A stretch of DNA of 64,000 bases from Aridibacter sp965216195 (GTDB lineage Bacteria > Acidobacteriota > Blastocatellia > Pyrinomonadales > Pyrinomonadaceae). Each line of letters starts with the position of its first letter. Position 1 is the stretch's first letter. Location of the stretch: positions 3,162,001-3,226,000 of the forward strand of contig OZ244151.1 in assembly GCA_965216195.1 (NCBI GenBank). The letters are read 5' to 3'. The notes under the pieces are model-generated. The model was not told where the DNA came from. It searched no databases and saw only the letters and a list, made by a program, of their open reading frames with translations. A program made the position numbers and the translations under genes. Positions 15,626-23,873 of the stretch are shown one piece after another.

Positions 15626-16168
15626 CTGAAACCAATAATCTTCAAGTTCTACGCCGAGTCCATCCGCAAGGCGATTCACAAAGGCGTAATATCCCGTAAC
15701 TTGGGCAATGTCTAAAATAGCTTCATCGCTGAAACCTTTTTCGTGGAGTTTTGAAACATCTTCCTTTGTCATGCTCCAAGGCTCGAGTGTTAATTTCGCA
15801 ACGTATTCAAGCATCACGCGATCCTTTTCATCGATCTCGGCAACACGAAAATCAACCTTTAGCTGCTCGACTAATTCTTCGTCATTGATCAATTTATGGA
15901 GACCCGCCCCATGATGGGTCACTCAATAAACGCAGTGATTTAATGCCGAAACCGTCACGGCAATCATCTCGCGTTTTGCTTTCGGAAGTTCTTTACTTGA
16001 GGTCATCAAAACCTTATAAAATTCGTAGTGACCATCGAGCGATTTGGGGTTGAGGCTATGTATTTTCAAAATATTGTCAACGCCACCCCAAGGAGCCGTA
16101 AAACGATCGTAGCTTTTTTTTAGTTTCCCTTCCGCTTTGTCTTCGTTGATTACTTTTATCCAAGCCAT
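15608..16168 (-). CDS. AhpD-like peroxidase-related protein with in-frame UGA (putative selenoprotein)
   Basis: Two open stretches, 15923-16168 and 15608-15922, are one gene separated only by a UGA. The combined 186-residue product belongs to the carboxymuconolactone decarboxylase/AhpD group (peroxidase-related enzymes). The active site reads SALNHC79VY-U82-VTHHG; homologues have CVYC followed by HH. The C-terminal part, ILDIAQVTGYYAFVNRLADG LGVELE, is typical of the family. The expected function is thiol- or selenol-based reduction of peroxides. UGA is used as a normal stop at this gene's own end and elsewhere, so the code is not reassigned. The final AETRP comes from a family C repeat. Confidence 0.82.
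15896..15912 (-). promoter_or_regulatory. Candidate bacterial SECIS hairpin of the AhpD-like gene
   Basis: RNA AUGGGG-CGGGU-CUCCAU: a 6-bp stem with one G-U pair and a 5-nt loop with G at position 2, loop starting 16 nt after the UGA. An alternative stem, GACCC with GGGUC, also forms in this stretch. Folded by eye only. Confidence 0.5.
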
Positions 16169-16368
16169 ATCGCTACCTCGAAAAACCTTTTGCGTTTAAA
16201 ATAGCTTGACATGCCGCCCATTTCAAAAGATACTTTTCTTCGAAACTATAAACTTGGACTTCCTCACGGTGGCTAAATTGACGCAGTAATTGTCAATTTT
16301 GTAGTCTTCTCATCCCCAATACTCTGCTGCTCCTGAAAGTCCTTTAACTCACAATCTAGGAGAAAAAA

Positions 16369-17517
16369 ATGAATAAACTCACAACGGCACTCGTGTGCCT
16401 TTTCCTCGCAACTTTCACGTTTGGTCAAACACCGGCCAATAATAAGGCTTCTACGGAAGTTTCCGCCAAAACCACAAAACGAGGCCCAGTTTTCCGGGCT
16501 ACGAAAGAGCAGATATCTTTGGTTCAGCAAAAACTCAAAGACGGCGGTTCTTACAGTGGCGAAGTCAGCGGAAAGTTTAACGACGATTTTAGAAAGTCAA
16601 TCAAGGATTTTCAGTCGAAAAACGGTCTTCGAAAAACGGGAACCCTGAATCGCGCAACTCTTGAAAAAATGGGAGTTGAATTAACTGAAAAGCAGAGGAC
16701 ATATCCGGTAAACCCACGTTCTTTTGATTCCAACGACGATTCGCCTACAGGAACTCGCAAGAAATCCTTTAGACCGACCAAGGCACAGATCACCGAAGCT
16801 CAGACCAAACTCAAAACCAAAGGGAAATTCGATGGCGGTGCAACGGGTAGGTACAGTAAGGAGTTTCGCGCCTCGCTCAAGGCTTTTCAGGAAGAAGAGG
16901 AACTCAAGCGAACCGGGAAACTGGACGAGGCTACGCTGGATGCGCTTAAAATTGAATTAACCGACAGGCAAAAGGGCATCGAACCCGAACCGAAATCCGG
17001 GAGCAGCACGAGGCGCACGGCTTTCCGCGTAAACAAGGAACAGATCTCACGGGCTCAGAAAATACTCACCGACAAAAAGCTCTTTGCAGGCGAGATAAAC
17101 GGCAAGTATTCAAAGGATTTGCGGCTTGCGATAAAGGACTTTCAGTCGGCAAACGATTTGAAAAGAAAGGGTTCGCTAAACCGAGCGACGCTTGAAAAAC
17201 TAGGCGTCGCTTTAACCGAGAAGCAAAAGGGGATTCCGGTAAATCCGAACGATATCGCCAAGCCAAAGGACCCAAACTCGAGCCGCAAGGGACGGAAGAT
17301 TTTCCGTGCGACAAAGAATCAGATCATTCGGGTTCAGGCGATGCTTAGGGATAAGGGTCTGTATGCCGGCGAGGAAACAGGGAAACTCAATCCGGAGACT
17401 CGCGCGGCCATTCGTGAGTGGCAGGCTCAAAATAACGTTAAAAAAACCGGAACCTTAAACAAGGTCACGCTCGAGGCGATGAAGATTGAGCTGACCGAAA
17501 AGCAAAAGGAGCTCTAA
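16369..17517 (+). CDS. Secreted protein with four peptidoglycan-binding-like repeats
   Basis: A 382-residue protein with a signal peptide (MNKLTTALVCLFLATFTFGQ) and an AGGAGA ribosome binding site. Four repeats of about 85-90 residues each contain a PG_binding_1-type pattern: FRATKEQI..VQQKLKDGG, then a FNDDFRKSIKDFQSKNGL helix, then KTGTLNRATLEKMGVELTEKQ. Linkers between repeats are basic and proline/serine-rich. Such domains bind peptidoglycan or act as structural modules. No catalytic domain is attached, so it is a wall-binding or scaffold protein. It is followed by a 500-bp array of hairpin repeats and no co-transcribed gene. Confidence 0.78.
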   Translation: MNKLTTALVCLFLATFTFGQTPANNKASTEVSAKTTKRGPVFRATKEQISLVQQKLKDGGSYSGEVSGKFNDDFRKSIKDFQSKNGLRKTGTLNRATLEKMGVELTEKQRTYPVNPRSFDSNDDSPTGTRKKSFRPTKAQITEAQTKLKTKGKFDGGATGRYSKEFRASLKAFQEEEELKRTGKLDEATLDALKIELTDRQKGIEPEPKSGSSTRRTAFRVNKEQISRAQKILTDKKLFAGEINGKYSKDLRLAIKDFQSANDLKRKGSLNRATLEKLGVALTEKQKGIPVNPNDIAKPKDPNSSRKGRKIFRATKNQIIRVQAMLRDKGLYAGEETGKLNPETRAAIREWQAQNNVKKTGTLNKVTLEAMKIELTEKQKEL

Positions 17518-17540
17518 GGAGATCTTCATGAGTCAGATGG

Positions 17541-18040
17541 GTGTCGGCAGCCTGACCGTTAGGGAGGGCTCCGCCTATCCAGCCGGTTCTTGATCAGAGC
17601 TATGCCTATCAAGAGAGTCCGCGTTGACACTTGGGCTACGGACACGGGTTAATTCCAGTGTCGGCAGCCTGACCGTTAGGGAGGGCTCCGCCTATCCAGC
17701 CGGTTCTTGATCAGAGCTATGCCTATCAAGAGAGTCCGCGTTGACACTTGGGCTACGGACACGGGTTAATTCCAGTGTCGGTAGCCTGACCATAAGGGAG
17801 GGCTCTGTCCATCCAGGTAGTTCTTAATCAAGAACTGTGCCTATCAAGGGAGCCCTCCTTCACAGTCGGGCTACAGACACGCGGTAGCCTGACCGTAAGG
17901 GATTGCTCCGCCTATCCAGTCGGTTCTTGATCAGGAACTAGACCTACTCAAGGGAGCCCTCCTTCACAGTCGGGCTACAGACACGCGGCAGCCTGACCGT
18001 CAGGGAGGGCTCTGTCCATCCAGGCAGTTCTCAGGGGGTC
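17541..18040. repeat. Five tandem units of a long, nested hairpin repeat
   Basis: Units begin near 17541, 17658, 17775, 17882 and 17986, with periods of 117, 117, 103 and 104 bp. Units 1 and 2 are nearly identical and the last is truncated. A unit such as 17775-17880 folds as nested stems: outer GTGTCGGTAGCC with GGGCTACAGACAC, middle AAGGGAGGGCTC with GGGAGCCCTCCTT, inner AGTTCTT-AATC-AAGAACT. No open frame crosses it and no unique spacers separate the units, so it is not a CRISPR array. It fills the 605-bp gap between the peptidoglycan-binding protein and the desaturase. Confidence 0.85.
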
Positions 18041-18105
18041 CTTCAAAAAACCGCGAAACCTCGAATCGGCGAATTCTAAAGGTTTTTTTGTGTTTTGATG
18101 TTTGC

Positions 18106-18111
18106 TATATT
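18106..18111 (+). promoter_or_regulatory. Possible -10 box (TATATT) before the desaturase-family gene
   Basis: TATATT ends 11 nt before the ATG, which would give a leader of about five nucleotides. No clear -35. Confidence 0.3.
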
Positions 18112-18122
18112 TCTAGTCTGGA

Positions 18123-19355
18123 ATGCAGGAAATTAATGTCTACGCCTATATAACGCCAATTGCGCTTTTATTTATTGCGCTCGAGATACTTTACTGTTGG
18201 TACTACCGAAAAAACTACATCACGTTTAGCGAAGCGGTCGCCAATTTCGGAACGCAGCTCGGCAACCAAACGACCAACGTACTCGTGATGGTTGGCGTTT
18301 TCTATGTTTACGGCTATCTTTGGGAAAATTTCCGCGTTTTCACAGTTCCGATAAACTGGTGGAGTTCGATTTTACTTTTGCTCGGAGTCGATTTCGTTTT
18401 CTACTGGATCCATCGCTGGGGACACGAAATCAATATTCTTTGGGCTGCGCATTCGCCGCATCACTCGGCCGAAGAGATGAATTTCTTTGTGGCGCTCAGG
18501 GCAAGCGTTACCCAAAGACTCGCTTCATTTCTCTTCTTTTGGGTTTTGACAATTGTTGGGTTTCATCCGGTTCATCTATACACGCTCGTTGGTATTCATC
18601 TTTTCATCGCGTTTTTGCATCACACCGAACTCATCCCAAAACTCTGGCGGCCGATTGAGTTTTTGTTTACTACGCCTTCGCATCACCGCGTTCATCACGG
18701 CGTAAACCCGCAATATCTGGATAAAAACTTTAGCGAGTTTTTGATTATTTGGGATCGGATGTTTGGGACTTTCGAAGAAGAGCAGGAGAAAATCGCCTAC
18801 GGGATTCTCGATCACCCTAAAACCTGGAACCCGATCTATATTAACTTCCATTTCTATATCAGGCTTTGGAAGTATGCGGTTGCAGCGCCTTACTGGTGGG
18901 ACAAGATCAGAATTTGGTTTATGCCGGCGGGCTGGATTCCGCGCGGATTGGAGAAACCAGAAAAGCCGATTATTACCGCGGAAAATCAGGTTAAGTTCAG
19001 GCCGCTGATGTTTGCGATGTCGAAACCTTATTTGGTCGTTCAAGTTGTTCTCGCGATTCTTTTGATGATGGGAATAATTTCAAATGTATTCTCGTGGAGC
19101 ACGGGTTCGAAATGGATCGCGGCGTTTTTGCTTTGGTGGCAAATTATAAATTGGTCGGGCATTTTGGAGGCGAAAGCCTGGTTTTGGATCTCGGAGCTTT
19201 TGCGAATTCCGGTTACCGCGCTCGCCGTAGTTTTCTTTAGCGGAATATCTTTTGAGAATCCGATAGTATTTGCGATCGTGATCGTCAGCCTCTTTTCAAT
19301 CTTTTGGACCCTCGGGTTTTTGCGCCCCGGAAAGTCAAAACTAGCTGCAGCCTAG
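18123..19355 (+). CDS. Sterol desaturase / fatty acid hydroxylase family membrane protein
   Basis: A 410-residue integral membrane di-iron enzyme. The three histidine clusters are HRWGH (H97-H101), HSPHH (H110-H114) and HHRVHHG (about 186-192), carried on the cytoplasmic side between about four N-terminal helices. A C-terminal membrane domain of about 110 residues with four further helices follows, an arrangement like alkylglycerol monooxygenase-type family members. It would hydroxylate or desaturate a lipid with O2; the substrate is unknown. It is followed after 40 bp by the DUF58 gene. Confidence 0.87.
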   Translation: MQEINVYAYITPIALLFIALEILYCWYYRKNYITFSEAVANFGTQLGNQTTNVLVMVGVFYVYGYLWENFRVFTVPINWWSSILLLLGVDFVFYWIHRWGHEINILWAAHSPHHSAEEMNFFVALRASVTQRLASFLFFWVLTIVGFHPVHLYTLVGIHLFIAFLHHTELIPKLWRPIEFLFTTPSHHRVHHGVNPQYLDKNFSEFLIIWDRMFGTFEEEQEKIAYGILDHPKTWNPIYINFHFYIRLWKYAVAAPYWWDKIRIWFMPAGWIPRGLEKPEKPIITAENQVKFRPLMFAMSKPYLVVQVVLAILLMMGIISNVFSWSTGSKWIAAFLLWWQIINWSGILEAKAWFWISELLRIPVTALAVVFFSGISFENPIVFAIVIVSLFSIFWTLGFLRPGKSKLAAA

Positions 19356-19378
19356 TCTTTTTTTCGAGGCCAGTACGG

Positions 19379-19384
19379 TATAAT
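19379..19384 (+). promoter_or_regulatory. Possible extended -10 box (GGTATAAT) before the DUF58 gene
   Basis: GGTATAAT ends 11 nt before the ATG at 19396. The same GGTATAAT stands before the sigma-factor gene and GGGTATAAT before ribA. Confidence 0.4.
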
Positions 19385-19395
19385 CGTGCGAACCT

Positions 19396-20718
19396 ATGAA
19401 ATTCGTTTTCTCTCGCAGATTTTACATCTTGTTTGCGCTCGGGTTTATTCCGCTTTCCCTTTCCTGGGGTGCCCCTTGGCTCAGATATCTGACGTTAGCC
19501 TACGACCTAATCCTGATAGGGTTTGCCTTCACGGATTATTTCATCAGTCGAAAATTTCCCGAGAATTTTACAATTAAGCGCCGGTTTGCAAGGAGGCTTG
19601 CTATCGGCGAAGAATCCGATGTAGATCTGCTGATTGAAAACGGCTCGGAAAATGACTTTTACATAAAAATAAAAGACGAGTATCCGCCGGAAATGGTTTT
19701 GACGGAAAAGCGGCAGGCGGAGTTTAACATCGAAGCCGAGACGACCGCGAATTTTTTGTATAGTCTTACGCCTCCCCGTCGCGGAAAATATACGTTTGGA
19801 AAAACTGCGATCCGCTACTATTCAAAACTTAGTTTGGTCTGGTGCCAGACCGATTTGGGTGAAGAGCAGGAAGTAAAAGTTTATCCAAATATGCGCCGCG
19901 CTCGCGAGATGGAGCTCAAAGCTCTTGGGGCAAATGCCTATTTGGCCGTTCAAAGAAAATCGGTCAGACGCGGGGAGGGACGGGAATTTGAATCGATGCG
20001 TGATTACGTTCGCGGCGACGAGCTAAGGCATATTTCCTGGACGACTACGGCCAGACGCGCAAAGCTTACAACCCGCCAATATCAAATCGAGCGAGATCAA
20101 ACCGTAATAATCGCTCTCGATGCCGGACGTTTGATGACCGGAAGAATTGAAAATGAAACCAAATTTGATACCGCAATCCACGCGAGTCTGGCGCTGATGT
20201 CAGCCGCGGCAAAGGGTGGCGACAATTGTGGTTTGTTGGTTTTCGGTCGAAAGATTAAAAAATTTCTGCCACCAAAAAAAGGAGTAGCACATATTGATGG
20301 CGTTCTTGAAGCTCTTTACGATCTCGAACCCGAATTGATCGAGCCTTCCTACACGCGCGCTTTCCAGTTTATTTCTGGAAACTCGAAAAAACGTTCGTTC
20401 GTCGTAATCTTGACCGACCTGGTCGATAAAGAATCCTCGCGCGAACTGATCAATTCCTTAAAACTTCTGCGCCCAAGACACCTGCCACTTGTTGTAACGA
20501 TTGGCGACCGCGACCTCAACGCGACGGTGAGTAAAATCCCGGAAGACGTTAAGGACGTTTTTACACAATCAGCCGCCGAAGAAATAATTTTGCAGCGCGA
20601 TTCTGCGCTCCGGCAAGTAGAAACGCTCGGAGGTCTGGCGCTCGACGTCACTGCGAATTCACTCGCGCCTAATCTATTGGAAACGTATTTACGCGTGAAG
20701 GAAAGGGGACTGCTATGA
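19396..20718 (+). CDS. DUF58 domain protein
   Basis: A 440-residue protein with two N-terminal membrane helices (about 7-24 and 30-48), a beta-rich middle region, and the DUF58 signature REFESMRDYVRGDELRHISW near residue 200. A von Willebrand A-like domain follows, with VIIALDAGR as its likely MIDAS-type start. DUF58 proteins usually work with a MoxR AAA ATPase in envelope maturation or stress functions, but no MoxR gene is present here. The stop overlaps the rsgA start by 4 bp, so the two are co-transcribed. Confidence 0.88.
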   Translation: MKFVFSRRFYILFALGFIPLSLSWGAPWLRYLTLAYDLILIGFAFTDYFISRKFPENFTIKRRFARRLAIGEESDVDLLIENGSENDFYIKIKDEYPPEMVLTEKRQAEFNIEAETTANFLYSLTPPRRGKYTFGKTAIRYYSKLSLVWCQTDLGEEQEVKVYPNMRRAREMELKALGANAYLAVQRKSVRRGEGREFESMRDYVRGDELRHISWTTTARRAKLTTRQYQIERDQTVIIALDAGRLMTGRIENETKFDTAIHASLALMSAAAKGGDNCGLLVFGRKIKKFLPPKKGVAHIDGVLEALYDLEPELIEPSYTRAFQFISGNSKKRSFVVILTDLVDKESSRELINSLKLLRPRHLPLVVTIGDRDLNATVSKIPEDVKDVFTQSAAEEIILQRDSALRQVETLGGLALDVTANSLAPNLLETYLRVKERGLL

Positions 20719-21791
20719 CCAATCCGGCTTTGAATAATCTGGGATTTGACGATTGGTTTGCCAAACATGTAGACCCCGAAAATTCGGATACCTTTGAGAT
20801 CGCACGCGTAACGGAAGTTCATAAGGAGAGCTATGTCTTAACAAACGGCCTATGGACGGCGCGGGGTGAGGTTACGGGAAAACTCATGTTTTCCGCCGAT
20901 TCACCGCTCGATTTTCCAGCGGTCGGCGATTGGTGCAAAGTACAGTTTTTTGACGAAAACTCTCCGGCGATAATCCACGAAGTCCTTCCAAGAAAATCAT
21001 TGCTTAAAAGAAAAACCGCTGGGAAAAAAGTTGACTTTCAACCGATCGCAGCGAATTTAGACACCGCATTTATCGTTGGCTCTCTCGATGAAGATTTCAG
21101 CGTAAACCGTTTCGAGCGCTATTTGGTAATGATTCGCGAAGGCAAAATTGAGCCGTTTATCCTCCTAAGCAAAAAGGATTTGGTTTCCGACGAAGAACTT
21201 AGGGAAAAAATATCGGCAGTCAAAGCCGCAATCCCCAACGTTAGTTTACTGGCTTTTAGCAGCAGTAATGGCGACGGGCTCGACAAAATCTCCAACCTAA
21301 TAGCAAGAGGCCAGACCTTTTGTTTGCTCGGCTCATCCGGCGTTGGAAAAACGACTTTGCTCAATCGACTGATTGGCGCCGAAATTTTTGAGACTAAGGA
21401 AGTCCGCGAAAAAGACAGCAAAGGCAGACATACGACGACGGGCCGCCAGCTCATTGTGTTGGAAAGTGGAGCGATGATCATCGATACGCCTGGCATGCGC
21501 GAACTTGGAAATTTTGGGGTTGATTCCGGGATCAACGACGTGTTCGATGAAATTACTGCTCTCGCGTCTCAGTGCAAATTTAACGATTGCACCCATTCCA
21601 AGGAAGCTGGTTGCGCTGTACTTGGGGCGATTGAGAAAGGGGAAATCTCGCGAGACCGCTTTGAAAACTACGAAAAAATGAAACGGGAAAATGAACGAAA
21701 CGAGATGTCGTTTTTTAATATGCGCAAGAAAGCTAAGAAACTCGGGAAACTTTATAAATCAGTTCAAAAACACAACGTTAAAAATCGGTAA
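20715..21791 (+). CDS. rsgA: Ribosome small-subunit biogenesis GTPase RsgA
   Basis: A 358-residue circularly permuted GTPase that checks late 30S maturation. Order: N-terminal OB-fold (about 30-95), then the GTPase domain with G4 LLSKKDL before the G1 P-loop LLGSSGVGKTTLLNRL and G3 DTPGMRE. Then comes the C-terminal zinc knuckle CKFNDCTHSKEAGCAV, whose ligands are Cys-Cys-His-Cys. A basic tail (MRKKAKKLGKLYKSVQKH) ends the protein. The start overlaps the DUF58 stop by 4 bp. Confidence 0.95.
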   Translation: MTNPALNNLGFDDWFAKHVDPENSDTFEIARVTEVHKESYVLTNGLWTARGEVTGKLMFSADSPLDFPAVGDWCKVQFFDENSPAIIHEVLPRKSLLKRKTAGKKVDFQPIAANLDTAFIVGSLDEDFSVNRFERYLVMIREGKIEPFILLSKKDLVSDEELREKISAVKAAIPNVSLLAFSSSNGDGLDKISNLIARGQTFCLLGSSGVGKTTLLNRLIGAEIFETKEVREKDSKGRHTTTGRQLIVLESGAMIIDTPGMRELGNFGVDSGINDVFDEITALASQCKFNDCTHSKEAGCAVLGAIEKGEISRDRFENYEKMKRENERNEMSFFNMRKKAKKLGKLYKSVQKHNVKNR

Positions 21792-21966
21792 CCACTTCCG
21801 AACTTCTGATGCTAGGCGGATAATCAGAAACGCCGTTTTGAAGATTCGGTCTCCGCCTGAAGAGACTGCTTCATTTCTCGTTTGCCAATAGGATTGGTGG
21901 TTTCGCAAAAAACTCTGTAGGTATCCGTCTATAGAGCAGAACGTTTGAGAACTTAAGGAGAAAGAT

Positions 21967-22797
21967 ATGGCACTAACTTCCCCCCGTTTTAAGAACAATT
22001 CACGTCTTATGCGAGCATCCACCGGGCAGGTAATTCGCAAAGGTTCGCGTGGTCGTCACGTACATTTAATTCAAATGGCGTTAATTGATTTGGGCTACCC
22101 TATGCCGCGTTCGGTCGGTGGTAGTCGGTATAGCCCGGACGGCAGCTTTGGCGATGAAACCAAGCAGAAGGTAATTGATTTTCAGAATGCAAATAATCTT
22201 TCGCCGGATGGTGAAGTAGGCAGAAACACAATGGGAGCGCTTGACCATCTGTGCCGACGCTATACCCATCGCGTCAGGCTGCATTTTCGCAGTATTTCTT
22301 TGACTAATGTGCCGTTTGAGCGTTCGTTACAAGATGCGGAAAATGTTTACGGTCAGTATGGTATAAAGTTTGAATACGCCTCGGGTGAATCTCTACTGCT
22401 AAGTCGCGAAGAAGAGCAGCGTTTTAATCGCGTAGATGGAGACTGTAATTGGCTGATGAATTCTGGCGAGTTTAATGAGCTACACGGTCTAGGTGGATAC
22501 GCACCCAATACGGATATCCTAGTTTATTATGTTCAAGACTTTCAGGATTCGATACTAGGGTGCGGTGGACATTCGACAAACCGTCCGGCTTGTACGATCG
22601 CCGCTGATGGAACGCGTTGGACGACCGCGCATGAAGTCGGACACGTACTTCAGCAAAGCGATTTCAGCCCGGTTCATATGTCGCACAATCGAAACCTAAT
22701 GTACCGTACGACAAGTGTCCACGGAACAAGAATGCCGGTTCTAAGTGACCGTCAGGTTGTAAAGATGCGTAGCAGCCCTTGTTGTCATTCGATCTAG
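21967..22797 (+). CDS. Peptidoglycan-binding domain fused to a metzincin-like protease
   Basis: A 276-residue protein with a clear AAGGAG ribosome binding site. Residues 25-95 are a PG_binding_1-like domain (GSRGRHVHLIQMALIDLGYP ... DGEVGRNTMGAL). The rest is a metalloprotease-like domain with H222-E223-V-G-H226 and D232 or H237 as possible third zinc ligand (the HExxHxxxxxD spacing resembles snapalysin), plus M245 in NRNLMYRT as a plausible Met-turn. Several cysteines (C160, C199, C209) suggest an oxidising location. No Sec signal peptide is visible, so export would need another route or cell lysis. Function as a wall-targeted protease is inferred. Confidence 0.7.
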   Translation: MALTSPRFKNNSRLMRASTGQVIRKGSRGRHVHLIQMALIDLGYPMPRSVGGSRYSPDGSFGDETKQKVIDFQNANNLSPDGEVGRNTMGALDHLCRRYTHRVRLHFRSISLTNVPFERSLQDAENVYGQYGIKFEYASGESLLLSREEEQRFNRVDGDCNWLMNSGEFNELHGLGGYAPNTDILVYYVQDFQDSILGCGGHSTNRPACTIAADGTRWTTAHEVGHVLQQSDFSPVHMSHNRNLMYRTTSVHGTRMPVLSDRQVVKMRSSPCCHSI

Positions 22798-22800
22798 GCA

Positions 22801-23769
22801 TCACGCTGCGGTTTCAACTCGCGACTTTCCAACTAGAAGAAGATAAGAATACATAGCGATCCCCGTGAGGATCCCGGTGCCATACTTAAAAACTGGATGG
22901 ATGTTTGCCGGCGACAAAAAACCCTCAATGATCCCAGCAATCACTAGCAAAACGGCACATCCAATCGCCAAATAAACAGCTTTAATACCATTTTTCTTTA
23001 ACGCTTCAGTTCGCGTCAAATCTCCGGGGTCTACCAGGGAATAGCCAATCAACATCCCGGCGCCTCCGGCAATGAAAATACAAGAAAGCTCGATCACTCC
23101 ATGTCCGACCATGAATTCGACGAGTGAATCTCCAAACGCCGGATTCGTCCTGTAGCAAACTCCCAGAACCCCGCCGATTAACAAACCATTGTTTGCCAGA
23201 ATGTATATTGTGCCGATGCCTAAAAGAGCTCCCCAGGCAAACGCAAGAAAGGAAACAAGAATATTATTTGTCAAAATCTCGCTCGCACCGACCTGGTTTG
23301 CGTCATTTAATTTCATCCACCACTGTCGATTTTCTTGAGCGGCAGTTCTAATACCGTCCAATCCCATAATATCGGCAAAGGTCGTGTCTGAATAACAGAG
23401 AATGAAGGAAGCAATGCCAAAGCCGGTGAAAACCAAAAAAGCAAGAAATGTGTAGCGCCAGGTTTCGCGAAATGTACGCGGAAGATCTTCGGCGAAAAAT
23501 TTCCATATCAACCCGACTCCCTGCGCTTCGGCTCGATAAACTTTTCCATGTGTTCGTATAACGAGGCTATTTAGATAGTTAACAAGTTTCTGATCGCGGG
23601 TTTCTGACCGAGCAATTGCAAGATCCGTTGCAGCTCTGCGATAAAGTTCGCCAAGTTCACGCACTTCAGCCCTTGGAAGCGCCCGCAAACCGTTAACGCC
23701 TTCCGTTTTTGCAAGGAGCTCCTCAAGTCGCTGCCAATTGCTTTTACGTTCGTCTACAAAGCGGCTCAT
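22801..23769 (-). CDS. SpoIIM-like (stage II sporulation protein M family) membrane protein
   Basis: A 322-residue protein starting MSRFVDERKSNWQRLEELL, the usual beginning of this family. An upstream TTG at 23868 extends the frame but is less likely. The soluble N-terminal helical part (about 1-90) contains LPRAEVRELGELYRRAATDLA. It is followed by the family membrane domain with about five helices, including GVIELSCIFIAGGAGMLIGY. Non-sporulating bacteria carry such genes next to DUF58/MoxR or RDD genes; DUF58 is 2 kb away here. Function is unknown. It is divergent from the ABC transporter and convergent with the protease-like gene. Confidence 0.85.
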   Translation of the reverse strand: MSRFVDERKSNWQRLEELLAKTEGVNGLRALPRAEVRELGELYRRAATDLAIARSETRDQKLVNYLNSLVIRTHGKVYRAEAQGVGLIWKFFAEDLPRTFRETWRYTFLAFLVFTGFGIASFILCYSDTTFADIMGLDGIRTAAQENRQWWMKLNDANQVGASEILTNNILVSFLAFAWGALLGIGTIYILANNGLLIGGVLGVCYRTNPAFGDSLVEFMVGHGVIELSCIFIAGGAGMLIGYSLVDPGDLTRTEALKKNGIKAVYLAIGCAVLLVIAGIIEGFLSPANIHPVFKYGTGILTGIAMYSYLLLVGKSRVETAA

Positions 23770-23873
23770 ATCTCGAAATTCTAGGTTTTGGCTTCTCGAT
23801 TGTAAACCAACGTGTGCGAAAGAAATCGTTCGTTGCGAAACTCGCGAGTTAAAACTAATATCTGACAATACGT

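Noticed and set aside
14957..16168. Reassignment of UGA to Trp or Cys for the whole genome
   Set aside because: Many genes here end in TGA (for example 2724-3299, 11516-12082, 12777-13007 and 37384-38094), so UGA is a normal stop.
17541..18040. Possible CRISPR array
   Set aside because: Repeat units of over 100 bp lie next to each other without unique spacers, and no cas genes are nearby.
23770..23868. Extended N-terminus of the SpoIIM-like protein from TTG
   Set aside because: The family usually begins near MSRFVDERKSNW, and the extension has no homologous look and crowds the divergent promoter region.
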